DNA from: Erythrocercus mccallii
Lineage: Eukaryota; Chordata; Aves; Passeriformes; Dicruridae
Assembly: GCA_013397435.1 (NCBI GenBank)
Contig: VZRG01000342.1
Location: 124,001-188,000 of the forward strand
Length of the DNA: 64,000 bases
Direction: 5' to 3'
The notes under the pieces were generated by a model. The model made no database searches and had not been told where the DNA came from. It worked only from the letters and a program-made list of their open reading frames with translations. The position numbers were made by a program, and so were the translations under genes. This document shows positions 13,438 to 23,690 of the stretch, in pieces. Within the stretch, counting starts at the first letter, position 1; each line of letters starts with the position of its first letter.

Positions 13438-15893
13438 AGAAAGCAACAGAATTTCAAAGAAGTATCACATTTCACTGAGTTCTAGATCAAAGTGATGCAT
13501 AAAGGATCTCATGATTTTTATGATGCAACATAGATAAGCTGACTCATAACTACACTGAATGCTATAGGATATGAGATTTGTATGGCTCAGGGATTTGTTA
13601 CTTGTATATTACTGAAACACTACATAAAATGACTTTAATATCTGTTTACTGAGTATATATTCTGAATTCCTTATTGGAAGATGTTGGATTTCTCTTTTTC
13701 TCCTATCACCGGTATTTAAGCATAAGCTGGGATATTGAAAGAATTCCCATCAAATAACTTCTGTTGGCACTTATTCTCACTTGATCCTGGTTTTCCATTA
13801 ATACTTCTATACTAAAACCAGCTTACTAATAAGCTGTTTATTTTTCCTTTGATCGGTGATTCTTGGTATTGAAAAGATGTGGAAGTCTGATCTAATTTTG
13901 GATGCAGAATTATGATTCTCTGTAGGTTTCTTATAAGACAAATTTCTCACTCTGCATTGGGAGGACTGAAGTGGACATCACACACGTGTATACATAGAAA
14001 TGCTTATGATATGGCAAAACTAAAAACTAATTTTTAAAATAATGTTATAATGCTTCAGTCAAGGACTTCAAAACCAGCAGGCTTACCTAAATAATGTTTT
14101 AGACTTCTGAATGGGAAATAATGTCTTCTATCCATTCATTGCTAGCTAAACACACTTCTAGGTAAACACATTTCAGAATATTGATAATCTTTTAGTGAAA
14201 ATATGCACTTCTGGTAAACACTTCAATGATGTTTGTACACTTTTCATCAAGCATTGAATCATTGTAAAGATGGGTGTGTTATTGTTTATCACTTGGTAGC
14301 CAGGTGAAAACTGCAAATGAGGATCAAATTGTGGATGTGTGCAAAATTTGAAGTAAAGCAGTCACCTGAGGAGGCCTAAATAACACAAGAACCAGCTTAA
14401 TCATAACAGAGGTGACAGAAGTTTGGAGGGATGGACACTCCCACTGAGCAGATGCCTGTGTACCAGTACAAGAATAATGGATATAAATGGGAGGATCAAA
14501 ATGTTAGTAAAATGGAGTGTCGATTTATTCTCCTGGCCAGCCTGTCAATATGGAAGACTATAATTCAGGATGGGTAAAGTAAGGAAAAGCTATCCTTAAT
14601 GTGGACAGGGAGAGTTGCTGAAAATCTAGGCAATGACTACAAAGGAGAATCATGCTGCTGGGACAGGGAATAGAGCACTGGACAAAACTTTTGGTGAAGA
14701 TCAACCAAAGGAATCCAAGACTCTGGCCTCAGTGGAAGGAGGTTATTTCCTCTACTACCCTTGCATCTTTCAGGAAAGGAGTTAATGGATAAGACAGTTT
14801 TTTCCCACTGACAATAATTTTGTTGATTCAAAAAGAGAAAGAATTTGGAGGGGAAGATCTTTTAATGATGATTCTAGATGATGGGAAATGATTGTGTATA
14901 TGAAGAAGAAAGGTGAAATAGGTAGGAGAGATCATGAAATAGTCTTTGTGATTATTAGAAAATGAAGAACAGCTACACATATAATAAAAATTATGATTTT
15001 TAAGAATGCCAGTTAAAAAACTTAGCTTAAAATGGGAGAATGACAGTTAAAATACTTGGAGAGTTTATAAATGAACATAAATGAGCACATATCGGTGCCA
15101 AGAGTGGAAAGGAATGACAGAAAATACAAACCCCCACCACCTTAGATAAAACTTTATTGATTTGAAATATAGGAAAGAAACAAATTGGAAGGACAGATTA
15201 CTAAAGAGTTCGATAGCATTGGCAAAGGGTCTGCAGACCAAAACAGAGAAAACACAAACTAATGAGAATTTAAGGTATCATATGACATTACTCACCCTGA
15301 TGAAAAGACAGGCTACTGTGGACAGGAGTGGCCCCTTGCTCCCCCAAGCCTGATTACATTTTTCTGTCACTTCTCCTGCGTGAAGTCTGGGAATGGTGAC
15401 ACTTCAAGTGAGTCAGGTCAGCTTGTGACCAGACACAAAACCTCTAATGTGCCAAATGCAAAAGTAAAAGGGGAGTTCTGTCAGATAAACACTGTTCTGG
15501 CTTGCCACACAATTGCAGATCTAAAACAGGAGGTACAGTTGGGACATACAGATAGGGATAAGGGCCAGATGCCAGAACTGGGTTGTTTTGTTTTTTTTTC
15601 TGTAAAAGCTTACATTTGGATTGAATTAAATTAACATGAAATAATACTTTTATTTAATTTTGACTTTCCAAATCAACTGTGTTTAAAAGAAGTCATCCTT
15701 GGACACCCCACAAAGAGGTGGAAGTGCTGTCCATGCAGACTGGGGACTAACTTGAGAATTTACTGATGAAAGATGAGGCTCCAAACTGTAGAGAGTTTCT
15801 GGGATGCAAAAGGAGTAAATGACACAGGGAAGTAAGTGGAAAACATGGAATTACAGAGTATTGGAGCAAGAAATCAAGCAATGTGCCAGAAAT

Positions 15894-15917
15894 AACAGCA
15901 ACAACAACAACAACAAA
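15894..15917. repeat. (AAC)n microsatellite
   Basis: This is a short CAA/AAC trinucleotide run of about eight units with one G interruption near the left end. Confidence 0.9.
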
Positions 15918-16739
15918 GGGAAAATGAAAGATGAGGCAGTTCTCTATTAACAGGAGGCAGACATTTAGACACGACAGAATCAACAAATGTCATATGTCTG
16001 GACTTCAACTAATCTTTCAACTCTGACTCATGATAAATTTTTTTATAGAGATAGAAGGTGAGAGCAAAGTTAATTTAGCACTCTTAGGAAACCTCTATTA
16101 AAATGATGATGGTCTCAAATATGAATATAATTTATTACTGTTTAAGCTTTGTGAACATCTTTGAATCATAATGAGGAACTTGCAACTGTTAACCCAGGAG
16201 CAAAGGTAAAAAATATGACAAGCTAATTTAGACCTTTCTCTAAGTAAGACCCCTTTATGAAATGAACAGCAATACATCTAATGCTTGAAAATGGAAGGAT
16301 TAATCCATAAAATAATACCCCTCTTTTATGGATTTCTACACTTTTGTTAAAGCAGAAGGAGAAAAAAAGCCAAGCCTATACAACACTTCTAAAACAACGT
16401 AATCATTTTAGTTCCTGGATATATTTATTAACTGAAAGTGTAAATTAGAGAACAAACAAAGAGTAAATCTAAAGCTGCAGCCAGACCCAAGGTATTCTAA
16501 ATGTGCCTGTTTAATATGCACTGCAGATTAATGGGTATAACACATTGATTCTAGCTGTACTTTTTAGAGGAGGTGGAGGAGGAGGCAAGAAACTGAGATA
16601 AAAAATACATTCTTTGTTTCAAAAACAAAAATGAGATTTTAAAATTAAAAACATGAAAGTGGAAGAGAATCACTAATAACTATACTATTTATCTTCCCAA
16701 GAAATCAACAAAACCTTGCTTCGCTGTATGTTCCAGTGT

Positions 16740-17110
16740 ACTACAGGCAGGCATTATCCAGTCCCTTTCTGAATGTTGGCAGGAGAATTTGCTTTCCCAA
16801 CTCTGTGAAATTCTAAAATATAATGAAAATGCAGCTACCGTACTTTCTAGGCTCTTGGTAGATATTTTCACTTACTTTGTCATTTTCAAGGGGGGAAACA
16901 ATGGTGGCATCTGTGCCCTGGTGCTAAGTGCTCATTTGCATGCAGAGGCAGAGAGATATCCGTTTATTATCAATTTTATGCATTACTTCATTTCATGGTG
17001 TTAAAACAATTACATTCAAAGGGTTCAGCAGTCCACAGCCAAGCTATTCAGGGCTCCAGCAGCATCATATAATAACGTTATTCAGGGAGAGACACATACA
17101 TCATAGTTTA
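16740..17110. promoter_or_regulatory. Candidate conserved non-coding element with octamer motif
   Basis: The block has balanced base composition compared with its flanks, is free of simple repeats and shows no mobile-element similarity. It holds an octamer-type POU site (ATTTGCAT, 16934-16941) directly followed by CAGAGG, and TTTAT/TAAT-type homeodomain words at 16962-16990. Isolated CpGs survive at about 16839 (ACCGTA), 16960 (ATCCGT) and 17075 (AACGTT). These traits are typical of vertebrate enhancers under constraint. Open frames on both strands cross it without a codon signal. This is an inference from composition; an alignment to other birds and reptiles is the real test. Confidence 0.35.
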
Positions 17111-18439
17111 CTGACTTAGAAGTAAAAAAGAGAGGGAGAGAGGGAAGCAACTCCTATAGAGCTGGATACAGAATTTGTAAAACATCAGAGATACAACAAT
17201 AAGCAAGAAATTCAGGGTAGAGGAACATGAAATTTATTAACTTGGAATTACTTTCCAAGAAAGTTGAGAAAATTTTTTAGACGCGGCTGTTCTACCAAAT
17301 TCTCTGCCACATTCTCAATGTTTTTTCTATAACACTCATCACCCACACTGCAAAGCTCCACTTGAGCAAAAAAGCAGAGACTGTGCACATCCCCTCGAAG
17401 ATCTCAGAACACATACCTTGGAACAGCAAACAAGCAGTTGGGTCTGAAGAGACTTTTTGTGCTCCCTACGTGCTGTGGATTTGCAATCTGATTATCTGGT
17501 TACTACTGACAAGGCTCTGCCAAGCATCCCATGAGGAATTTACATTTGTCTATCAATTTACATTAGCTAAAACAGCTGTCTGTGGAAAGGATTTCAAAGT
17601 TTGAAAATGAGGACCTACCCTCTGACACCAGTCAACTCTCCAAAAACCAATGAAAACTGTGGCACAGTAGTGAACAAATTTAAAAAGCATATCCACCTTC
17701 AGGGTTTTCCTTATTGAGTTTGGCCTGATGCTTTTTTCAGCAGAAAGCAAACTATTTGATTGAACATTTACTGAAATTTTTAAGAATACAGGAAAAAATA
17801 AATCAAGGAAGTTTTAATAATACTTCACTGCCAGAGGAAGATAAAATCAGTGCTGTCTCCATAAAACAAAAAAGCAATTACCAACTTTTTTGATTATAAT
17901 TTCTATAATAATCTACCTTCAAGAAAGCAACTTCAGTGAATCACAAGAGAAGAAAAGCCTTTTTGAAGCATTTCAACATAGAGGGCTCATGAAATAAGAA
18001 ATTGAAAAGGAAGTGTTTTTCATCTAGGCTATTACAGATTTTCTCTCTTAGAAATTTTCCATCAGTCAGTGTGGTATGATATGGATCAACTCAAGCAAGA
18101 AATGCAAGTTCTAAAGAAAATAGCTTGGCAACTTGGAAAACCAGCTGCTCCCTGGTAATCACTGCAGGGGAAAACAAATTTTGTAGCCTTTCTCAAGCTT
18201 TGAGCCTCTCTCAAAAGGATGGGGGAAAATATGTTCTGGGCTGTTATGAGGCCAGAGTGCTGACAGAGACAAAGGACAGCTTGTGGTTGAGGTAGGGATA
18301 GGTACAGTGGAAGGAGAGGTACCAAGTCTTTCAGCCTTTCTTCATGGCAAGCATTCCATGTACCAACATCCCCAAGAAAAGTTAGCCAGTGGCTTCTGGC
18401 AGATTTCCTTTGTTTCTGTTCTAAAAATCTCAACAGCCA
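17111..18439. other. Unique gene-free DNA
   Basis: A short purine-rich GA run occurs at about 17126-17147. A 115-codon minus-strand open frame at 18086-18433 has no recognised domain, and its ATG context and composition give no support. Nothing else is seen. Confidence 0.5.
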
Positions 18440-18735
18440 GAATTTCTTTCTAAGCTATCTGCCTCTGCTCGTGCCACAGACAGCTTTTATCATTAAAGTA
18501 ATCAGGGTGGCAACAGCATGCAGCTGTGCCACATCTGCGTCTTAAGGAAGGTAAATACTCAATGAATTGGCCCATGTTGATTCCTCATTAGGCTGCTAGC
18601 AATGTCTTGTCTAGCCAGTTTAAAGCTAGTATGGTTATCTTTACATTACATTGCAGTCACAACACTTTCCTCAAGGGCAAATAAATTGCCTAAGTACCAC
18701 TTTTATGAGGCTATGCAAATCAAGTAACTTCCAGA
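18440..18735. promoter_or_regulatory. Candidate conserved non-coding element (E-boxes plus perfect octamer)
   Basis: The sequence is complex and repeat-free, with clustered transcription-factor-like words: E-boxes CAGCTG (18521-18526) and CATCTG (18532-18537), a perfect octamer ATGCAAAT (18713-18720), and homeodomain-like CATTAAAGTAATCA (18491-18504). It sits about 1.3 kb to the right of another octamer-containing block, which would fit an enhancer cluster. The motifs are short and could occur by chance; the call rests on their density and on the absence of decay features. Confidence 0.35.
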
Positions 18736-19022
18736 AGTAAAAACTTTGGTCTAAGTTTCATGGCAGAAGCTTCTAATTTATTTCACTCTGCAGGTCTCCT
18801 GAGCTCTGTGGCAGTGCCTCTATACCACATGCCATGCCTCAGTTCAGGGATCTGGCATGGTGTGTTGTGCTTTAGGCATACTGCTGCTGCTCTAGGGTGC
18901 AAGACAGCCCCACAAGCAATAGGTTCTCCAGTCAAACCTCTCCTGTTACAAAACCTGGAAAATAATGCAAAATCGCCATCAAAATAATCAAAAATCCCCA
19001 TTGCTTTGCTCCTCTTGTCTTT

Positions 19023-19291
19023 ATAGAATCAGAATCTTTAAGGTTGGAAAAGGCCTCTAAAATAATCCGACTCAACCGTTTACACAACACGACTGTGTTC
19101 ACCATTAAGCCATATCTCCCAGGGCCACATCCTCATGCTTTTTGAACACTTGAAGGGATGGTGATTCCACTGTGTCCCTGGAATACCTATTCCAATGTCT
19201 GACCACCCTTTCAGTGAACAAACTTTTCCTAATGCTCAATCTAAATTGCTCCTGGCACAATTTGAGGACATTTTCCCTCATCCTGAAATAT
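19023..19291 (-). mobile_element. CR1 LINE 3' end fragment
   Basis: On the minus strand this is the CR1 3' untranslated region plus the last part of ORF2. The left edge ATAGAATCAGAATC is the decayed complement of the ATTCTATG terminal repeats. It is followed by AAGGTTGGAAAAGGCCTCTAA, the block GGATGGTGATTCCACTG, ATTCCAATGTCTGACCACCCTTTCAGTGAA and TTCCTAATGCTCAATCTAAA. The element is 5'-truncated (its 5' end is at the right), as most CR1 copies are. Moderate divergence suggests an old but bird-type copy. Confidence 0.93.
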
Positions 19292-20653
19292 AGTTTCCTT
19301 CACTATATGGTTTATTTATCAAGGTCTTCAAAGAAAGGATGTTCCTTTCATTATTATGCCTTCATAATTAAGTCCTGATAACTGACCATGGGTCTAAAGA
19401 TAAAAGCATTAATCTAACAATAAAGCCTTTTAATTTAACTCATGGCCTTTTGAAGTACACCTCGTAACCAGGAATAGGAAAGGAGAGAGAATGACGACCA
19501 GTAGGAGGAGGTCCTGGTATTTGAATAAAAAATACAGAGATGTTAGAAAGAAGAGCTCAGTAAAACATTAATATTAGACAGTATTAACATTAATTAATAA
19601 TTCATAATTTATCAATAAAGTTATACAATAAAACTAGACTGTGGAACTGTAAAGACACACACAAAAAAAATTCCTATAATCTGACATGAAAAGAAGGTCT
19701 AGTTTACTAGAAGGACTGGATTTGGCAGACTTGGTTTTAACTTTTCCCCCTGTATCTATAGGAAATATTTTAAAGGCTATTATTATAATTATTATTATTA
19801 CCATCATCGTCACCTTTTTTTTAAAAAAGCACTTCCCTGTGTACTGTGTTAAAGGTCAGTAATTTTAGAGTTCAGTTTTGTTTTTCCTTCTTAACAAAAA
19901 AATATAGAAATTGATCAGTTTACATTTGTTAATATCAATAAATTAACTTTTTTTGTTTAAGATGCTCATGGTATTCAAAAGACACATTAAGAATACTTCT
20001 TGAAATAATTGGTTTTCATGAGTTTTCAATAGAAGCAGCTTGGTTTTATGATGCTAAATAGGTCTATTTGGACTGGTTTAGTTTATCATAAGAGTTCAAG
20101 GAACATACAAAGACACTGACTGTGTTCTCAGTCTGAAGTATCCTGTCTCCACTGGTTATCAATGATGGATGTTCAGGAAGTCCAAGAAGTAAGGGTTTAC
20201 AAAGAGGTTATCTGCAATAACTGTCTGCCCAACCTTATGCTACTGCATTCAGCAGACACTGACATGAAAATCTTTGGGACTCCAAAAGCTGTAGCAGCTA
20301 ATTCTACTTCAATTCTAACTAGAATCTTCATGTTGTCTGCAACCTGTCAAAGACATCTGTGAAAAATTAGCTAAGCATTTCAGACAACTAACTTGATGCG
20401 GAATGTCCTGAAATAACCAGTGGATATTCTCCTTTCTTGTTGACAGCTCTGGAATAAATGATGTTGATAGCTCTGGAATGAGGGATGCAATTTCAAACTG
20501 CAAAGAAATGGAAGATCTCAGATGAAAGATACTTTCAAGGTGACACTGGTATCTCCAGCTCTCTTTTCCTCCAGTACTTGAATAAGGACATACTTTGGTT
20601 AAATACAAAATTTTATTACTACACACTACTTAGTGTCTGCACTTTACACCACA
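19292..20653. other. Unique gene-free DNA between two CR1 tails
   Basis: No exon or RNA gene is recognised. A short (TTA)n run at 19779-19802 is followed by CATCATCGTCACC. The sequence is very AT-rich from about 19560 to 20000. Confidence 0.55.
19779..19802. repeat. (ATT)n microsatellite
   Basis: This is an imperfect ATT/TTA trinucleotide run of about eight units. Confidence 0.85.
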
Positions 20654-20910
20654 TTGAATCACAGAACAAATCACAGACTGGTTTTGGTTTGAAGAGACTT
20701 TTTAATGGTCATTTAGTCTACATGCTCTCCCATGGAAGGGACATCTTTAATTAGATTGGGTTATTGAAATCTTCATCCAATCTCACCTTGAACACTTCCA
20801 GGGATAAGGCATCCACTTCTCTGAGCAACGTCTTCCAGTGTCTCACCATCCTCATCATGAAGGATTTGTTATTTATAACCAATCTAAATCTCCCCTCTTT
20901 CAGGGTAGAT
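20654..20910 (-). mobile_element. CR1 LINE 3' end fragment
   Basis: Minus-strand CR1 tail. Reading left to right on the plus strand it shows TTGAATCACAGAAC (terminal repeat remnant), then TGGTTTTGGTTTGAAGAGAC, CACCTTGAACACTTCCAGGG, CATCCACTTCTCTGAGCAAC, CAGTGTCTCACCATCCTC and CAATCTAAATCTCCCCTCTT. The order and spacing match the CR1 3' UTR and the end of ORF2. It is 5'-truncated at the right edge. Confidence 0.93.
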
Positions 20911-22574
20911 TTCTACATCTAGAAGCAAATTAAGTATGGCATTTGTACTGTTAAATTACAACAAATATTAAACATTTTAATAAAAGTTCAGATCTATAAA
21001 TTGTCATAAAATGCTACACATATATAATAAGATTTACATATGCAAATACTGGACACACTCAGTGTTGGAACAAGCTACTAAAATTCTACTAATATCTAGA
21101 GGGATTATACCAGAATTTACCAAAAAGTATTTTTGGCTCAGTGAATTTAAGAAATACAAGAAAAAGGGAGTAATTGGAAGAAGATAATTTCAATATTTAT
21201 TATTTAAATATGTCAAATGAACCTCCTGAATCAATTAAAAAATTATAAATCAGTGAATCATATAAAATAGAAGTAAAAATAATCTCCTATTTGCCTGAAT
21301 ATTGATGGAACAGTGAAAATATTGGTTCAATATGTGTGTCATCAGTGTCAAGTATCAAAAAACCCCATGATCAACAGTTCATATTCCAATGCAGTTACTT
21401 CATTGTAGAATTACTGGAAAAATGCTAACTTCTTGCTGTCTCAAAGGAGAGCCCAGGTAGGTTGGACAGGCATTTAATAAGTGACAGCTCAAAGTCCAGT
21501 CTGCCTGAAGAGGTAAAACAGATTCTAACCTGCACATGGGTGTGAAAATATTTATTGGGGAGATAGTAAGGAAAAAGGGGTCGCCTAAAGAAGATGAGAA
21601 TCAAATTTTGAATATTACGGAACATCTGCAGCTTGCATTATGATCCTTGGTAGCTATAGGTACGCAGCAAGTCTTAGTCACTATCTGGACTGGGCTCATG
21701 CACAGCAAAGACACATTGCTCATGACTGAATCATAGTTCATGAGCCTACAAATAATAAATATGTACCAGAGTTAGCAAATACACAGCTAAATGGCATTAT
21801 AAAGTCTGGCTTTACCCATTGTTTTGATTTTTTCTGGTTTTGGGTTTTGATGTTGCCCTCTGGTTTGTCATACAAGCTAAATAATCTTGCCAGTTGGGTG
21901 CTAATATATTTAGGGGTAATGTCAAGATTGATTTTCATCTTTTAAAAGATCCGTAAAGTCACAACATATACCTTTCTAGGGCTGTTAACTGGAAATCCAT
22001 TTTCAGACAGGCCTGCAAATGGAACACTTTCCTGCATAAAGGTACTCAGGGCAGGGAGGTGGCAGGTTGTTAAATAGCGCCCTGCTCATTCCTGGAGATG
22101 ACATGATAAAATGAGCCACATGCTTATGACTTTAATGTGCTTGGTGCTCAGAACCAAGATGATTTCCAGACCAAACAGCATCCTCACTAGCAGTTGGCTG
22201 AGACATCAAGAACAAGAAGAAGAATTTCTGAGACCTTATTGGTGAACATATGGCAAACTCTGATTTCCTTACTAAATCAGATGATATTACTAGAACTGGG
22301 TCATTATGAACACATTGTAATCTATCGTTAAGCCCAACGAAGTAATATTTAGCTGGTGTTTTACTTGTACTACTGGGATTTATCTCTGCTTTTTTGAAGA
22401 AAAAAAGTTCCAGGAAGGAAGGGTGTTGAGCTTTCAATTTTAATAATGCCAATTTTGACAAATGACTCTAACAGCTTATTCAGATAATGTTTGCTTATAT
22501 ACATATTTGCACATATTTTTGGTGTTATTTAGGAGAGAGAAGATGTTTAAATTATTTATTTTCTTCCCTGAAAA
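20911..22574. other. Unique gene-free DNA
   Basis: No gene is recognised. Very AT-rich sequence runs from 20930 to 21400. At about 21950-22130 the composition becomes more balanced (ending in CCTGCTCATTCCTGGAGATGACATGA) and may be part of the candidate regulatory region that follows. A 109-codon minus-strand frame at 22132-22461 has no family resemblance. Confidence 0.5.
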
Positions 22575-22870
22575 GTACGTTTCTCCTCCCTGCATATGCT
22601 TTCAAAATGCAAGTTGGCATCATATGTTTCAAATAATTTTACTATCTGTTCTACAAAGCCTGCAGCCAGGCCTTCACTACCTGTATTTCCAAATGACCAC
22701 AAAGAGAGTAATGCACGTGCATGCGTTATAGAATTGATGACATACAGGAAGGAAATTAACCTCTTGGCCTGGAAATCAAGCACTCCCTCACAATGCCAAT
22801 CCATATGGCTACAATCAATTAAAACAAAGATGAATCCGTCTCATCTGGGCTGCTGAGTGATCATGCAGCA
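22575..22870. promoter_or_regulatory. Candidate conserved non-coding element with palindromic E-box
   Basis: The block is repeat-free with balanced composition. It contains a perfect 12-base palindrome ATGCACGTGCAT (22711-22722) centred on the E-box CACGTG and running on into GCG. It also has a RUNX-like ACCACA (22696-22701) and CAATCAATTAAAA (22814-22826), a HOX/PBX-like word. Open frames cross it in four frames with no consistent coding signal, which suggests constraint not due to coding. This is an inference; no alignment was possible. Confidence 0.4.
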
Positions 22871-23239
22871 ACAGTTACAGGGTGGTAGAAATCAGGACTT
22901 CTGGGTTTTTGTGTTCTGCTTGTTTCTTGGTGTAGTTTTTTCCTTACCAATACTTCACACATGGTTTCTGCAAACATGTGTACTGCTTATCCAGGGTATG
23001 GGACAGCAGGGAAAGGTGTGCAATTCAACTTTAGGCCAGTCAATCCACACCTGTTAAACACACTCCTTTTGCAATGTGTTAAACAAAACTGTTCAGAGAA
23101 ATCCCATATCTGTCTCCAACAGCTGGAGATAAAGAACCCTGTTTTCTTTCCTGTCAGGGTTAATAAGAGAAGCAACTTATTAAATGGCATTTTGGCAAAC
23201 ACAACAGCTAATGAATCCTATTCTATAGTTAAAGACTTT
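22871..23239. other. Link between two candidate regulatory blocks
   Basis: No gene or repeat is recognised. The part at 23090-23239 contains CAGCTGGAGATAAAG (E-box and GATA-like words close together) and then becomes AT-rich before the GC-rich islet. Confidence 0.4.
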
Positions 23240-23500
23240 TAACAATTAAAAAGATTTATGAGCTGAGCACTGCGACACACGAGTGCTGAAGGAGCGAACC
23301 TGCTCCTGCAGGCACAGGTGGAGCGGGCAGAGCGCGCACCCAGCCGGGATGGACACCCTGAGAGGAGCAGGGGGGGCCGACAGGTAAGGCTGCAGTCAGG
23401 ACAGCAAGAGGGACATGGCAGAAGCCTGGCCCTTTGATGGGGCTGAAACAGCCGGGTATGTCAGATACCACGGCCCCCCAGCCCATTGTTCCCCATCAGC
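23240..23500. promoter_or_regulatory. Small CpG-rich islet
   Basis: This is a GC-rich patch in otherwise AT-rich DNA. CpGs occur at GCGACACACGAG (about 23272-23282), AGCGAA, AGCGGGCAGAGCGCGCACC, AGCCGGG, GCCGAC, a second AGCCGGG near 23451 and CACGGCC near 23470. No CR1 or LTR similarity is seen. It could be a weak CpG-island promoter, a methylation-free enhancer core, or an unrecognised repeat. It lies between two blocks that look constrained. Confidence 0.4.
23262..23383 (+). other. Candidate first exon inside a CpG-rich islet (unproven)
   Basis: The frame is open from the base after an in-frame TGA (23259-23261) to a strong splice-donor-like site, CAG followed by GTAAGG (GT at 23384). Within it an ATG at 23349 has a good Kozak context (G at -3, G at +4) and would encode eleven complete codons, starting M-D-T-L-R-G-A, before the donor. 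The surrounding 200 bases are strongly GC-rich and hold eight or more CpGs, unlike the rest of the window. This pattern suits a first exon of a gene or lncRNA with a small CpG island, but no downstream exon is identified. A decayed GC-rich repeat is the main alternative. Confidence 0.22.
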
Positions 23501-23690
23501 TACAGTACATGTCCAGCGTCTGGTTTGTCAATCATTGGGTTCAATGGCTGTTTGCCTGGGAAGCTGCTGACAGGGGGCTAGGGGGGCTTGCCAGAGCTTA
23601 ATTACCGTACCTCATTAAAAGGCTTCTCATTCATATTCAGTAAGGAATCATTCGAGCAGACAGATATGTCTTTGTTAGATGAACTGAAAA
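23501..23690. promoter_or_regulatory. Candidate conserved non-coding element
   Basis: The block is dense in homeodomain- and CCAAT-like words: GTCAATCATTGGGTTCAATGG (about 23527-23547, with ATTGG/CCAAT in both orientations), GCTTAATTACCGTACC (about 23596-23611) and CTCATTAAAAGG. CpGs survive in ACCGTA and TTCGAG. No repeat similarity or coding frame is evident. Together with the CpG islet on its left this is the most regulatory-looking part of the window. Confidence 0.4.

Larger units (their letters stand above)
11204..16739. other. Unique gene-free DNA with small microsatellites
   Basis: No gene is recognised. Two small microsatellites are listed separately. A minus-strand frame of 113 codons at 11245-11586 shows a hydrophobic middle but no family resemblance, and overlaps the end of the stretch next to the CR1 tail. 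About 12690-12860 is somewhat enhancer-like, with few simple runs and TGACAG- and GATA-like words, but this is weak. Confidence 0.55.
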
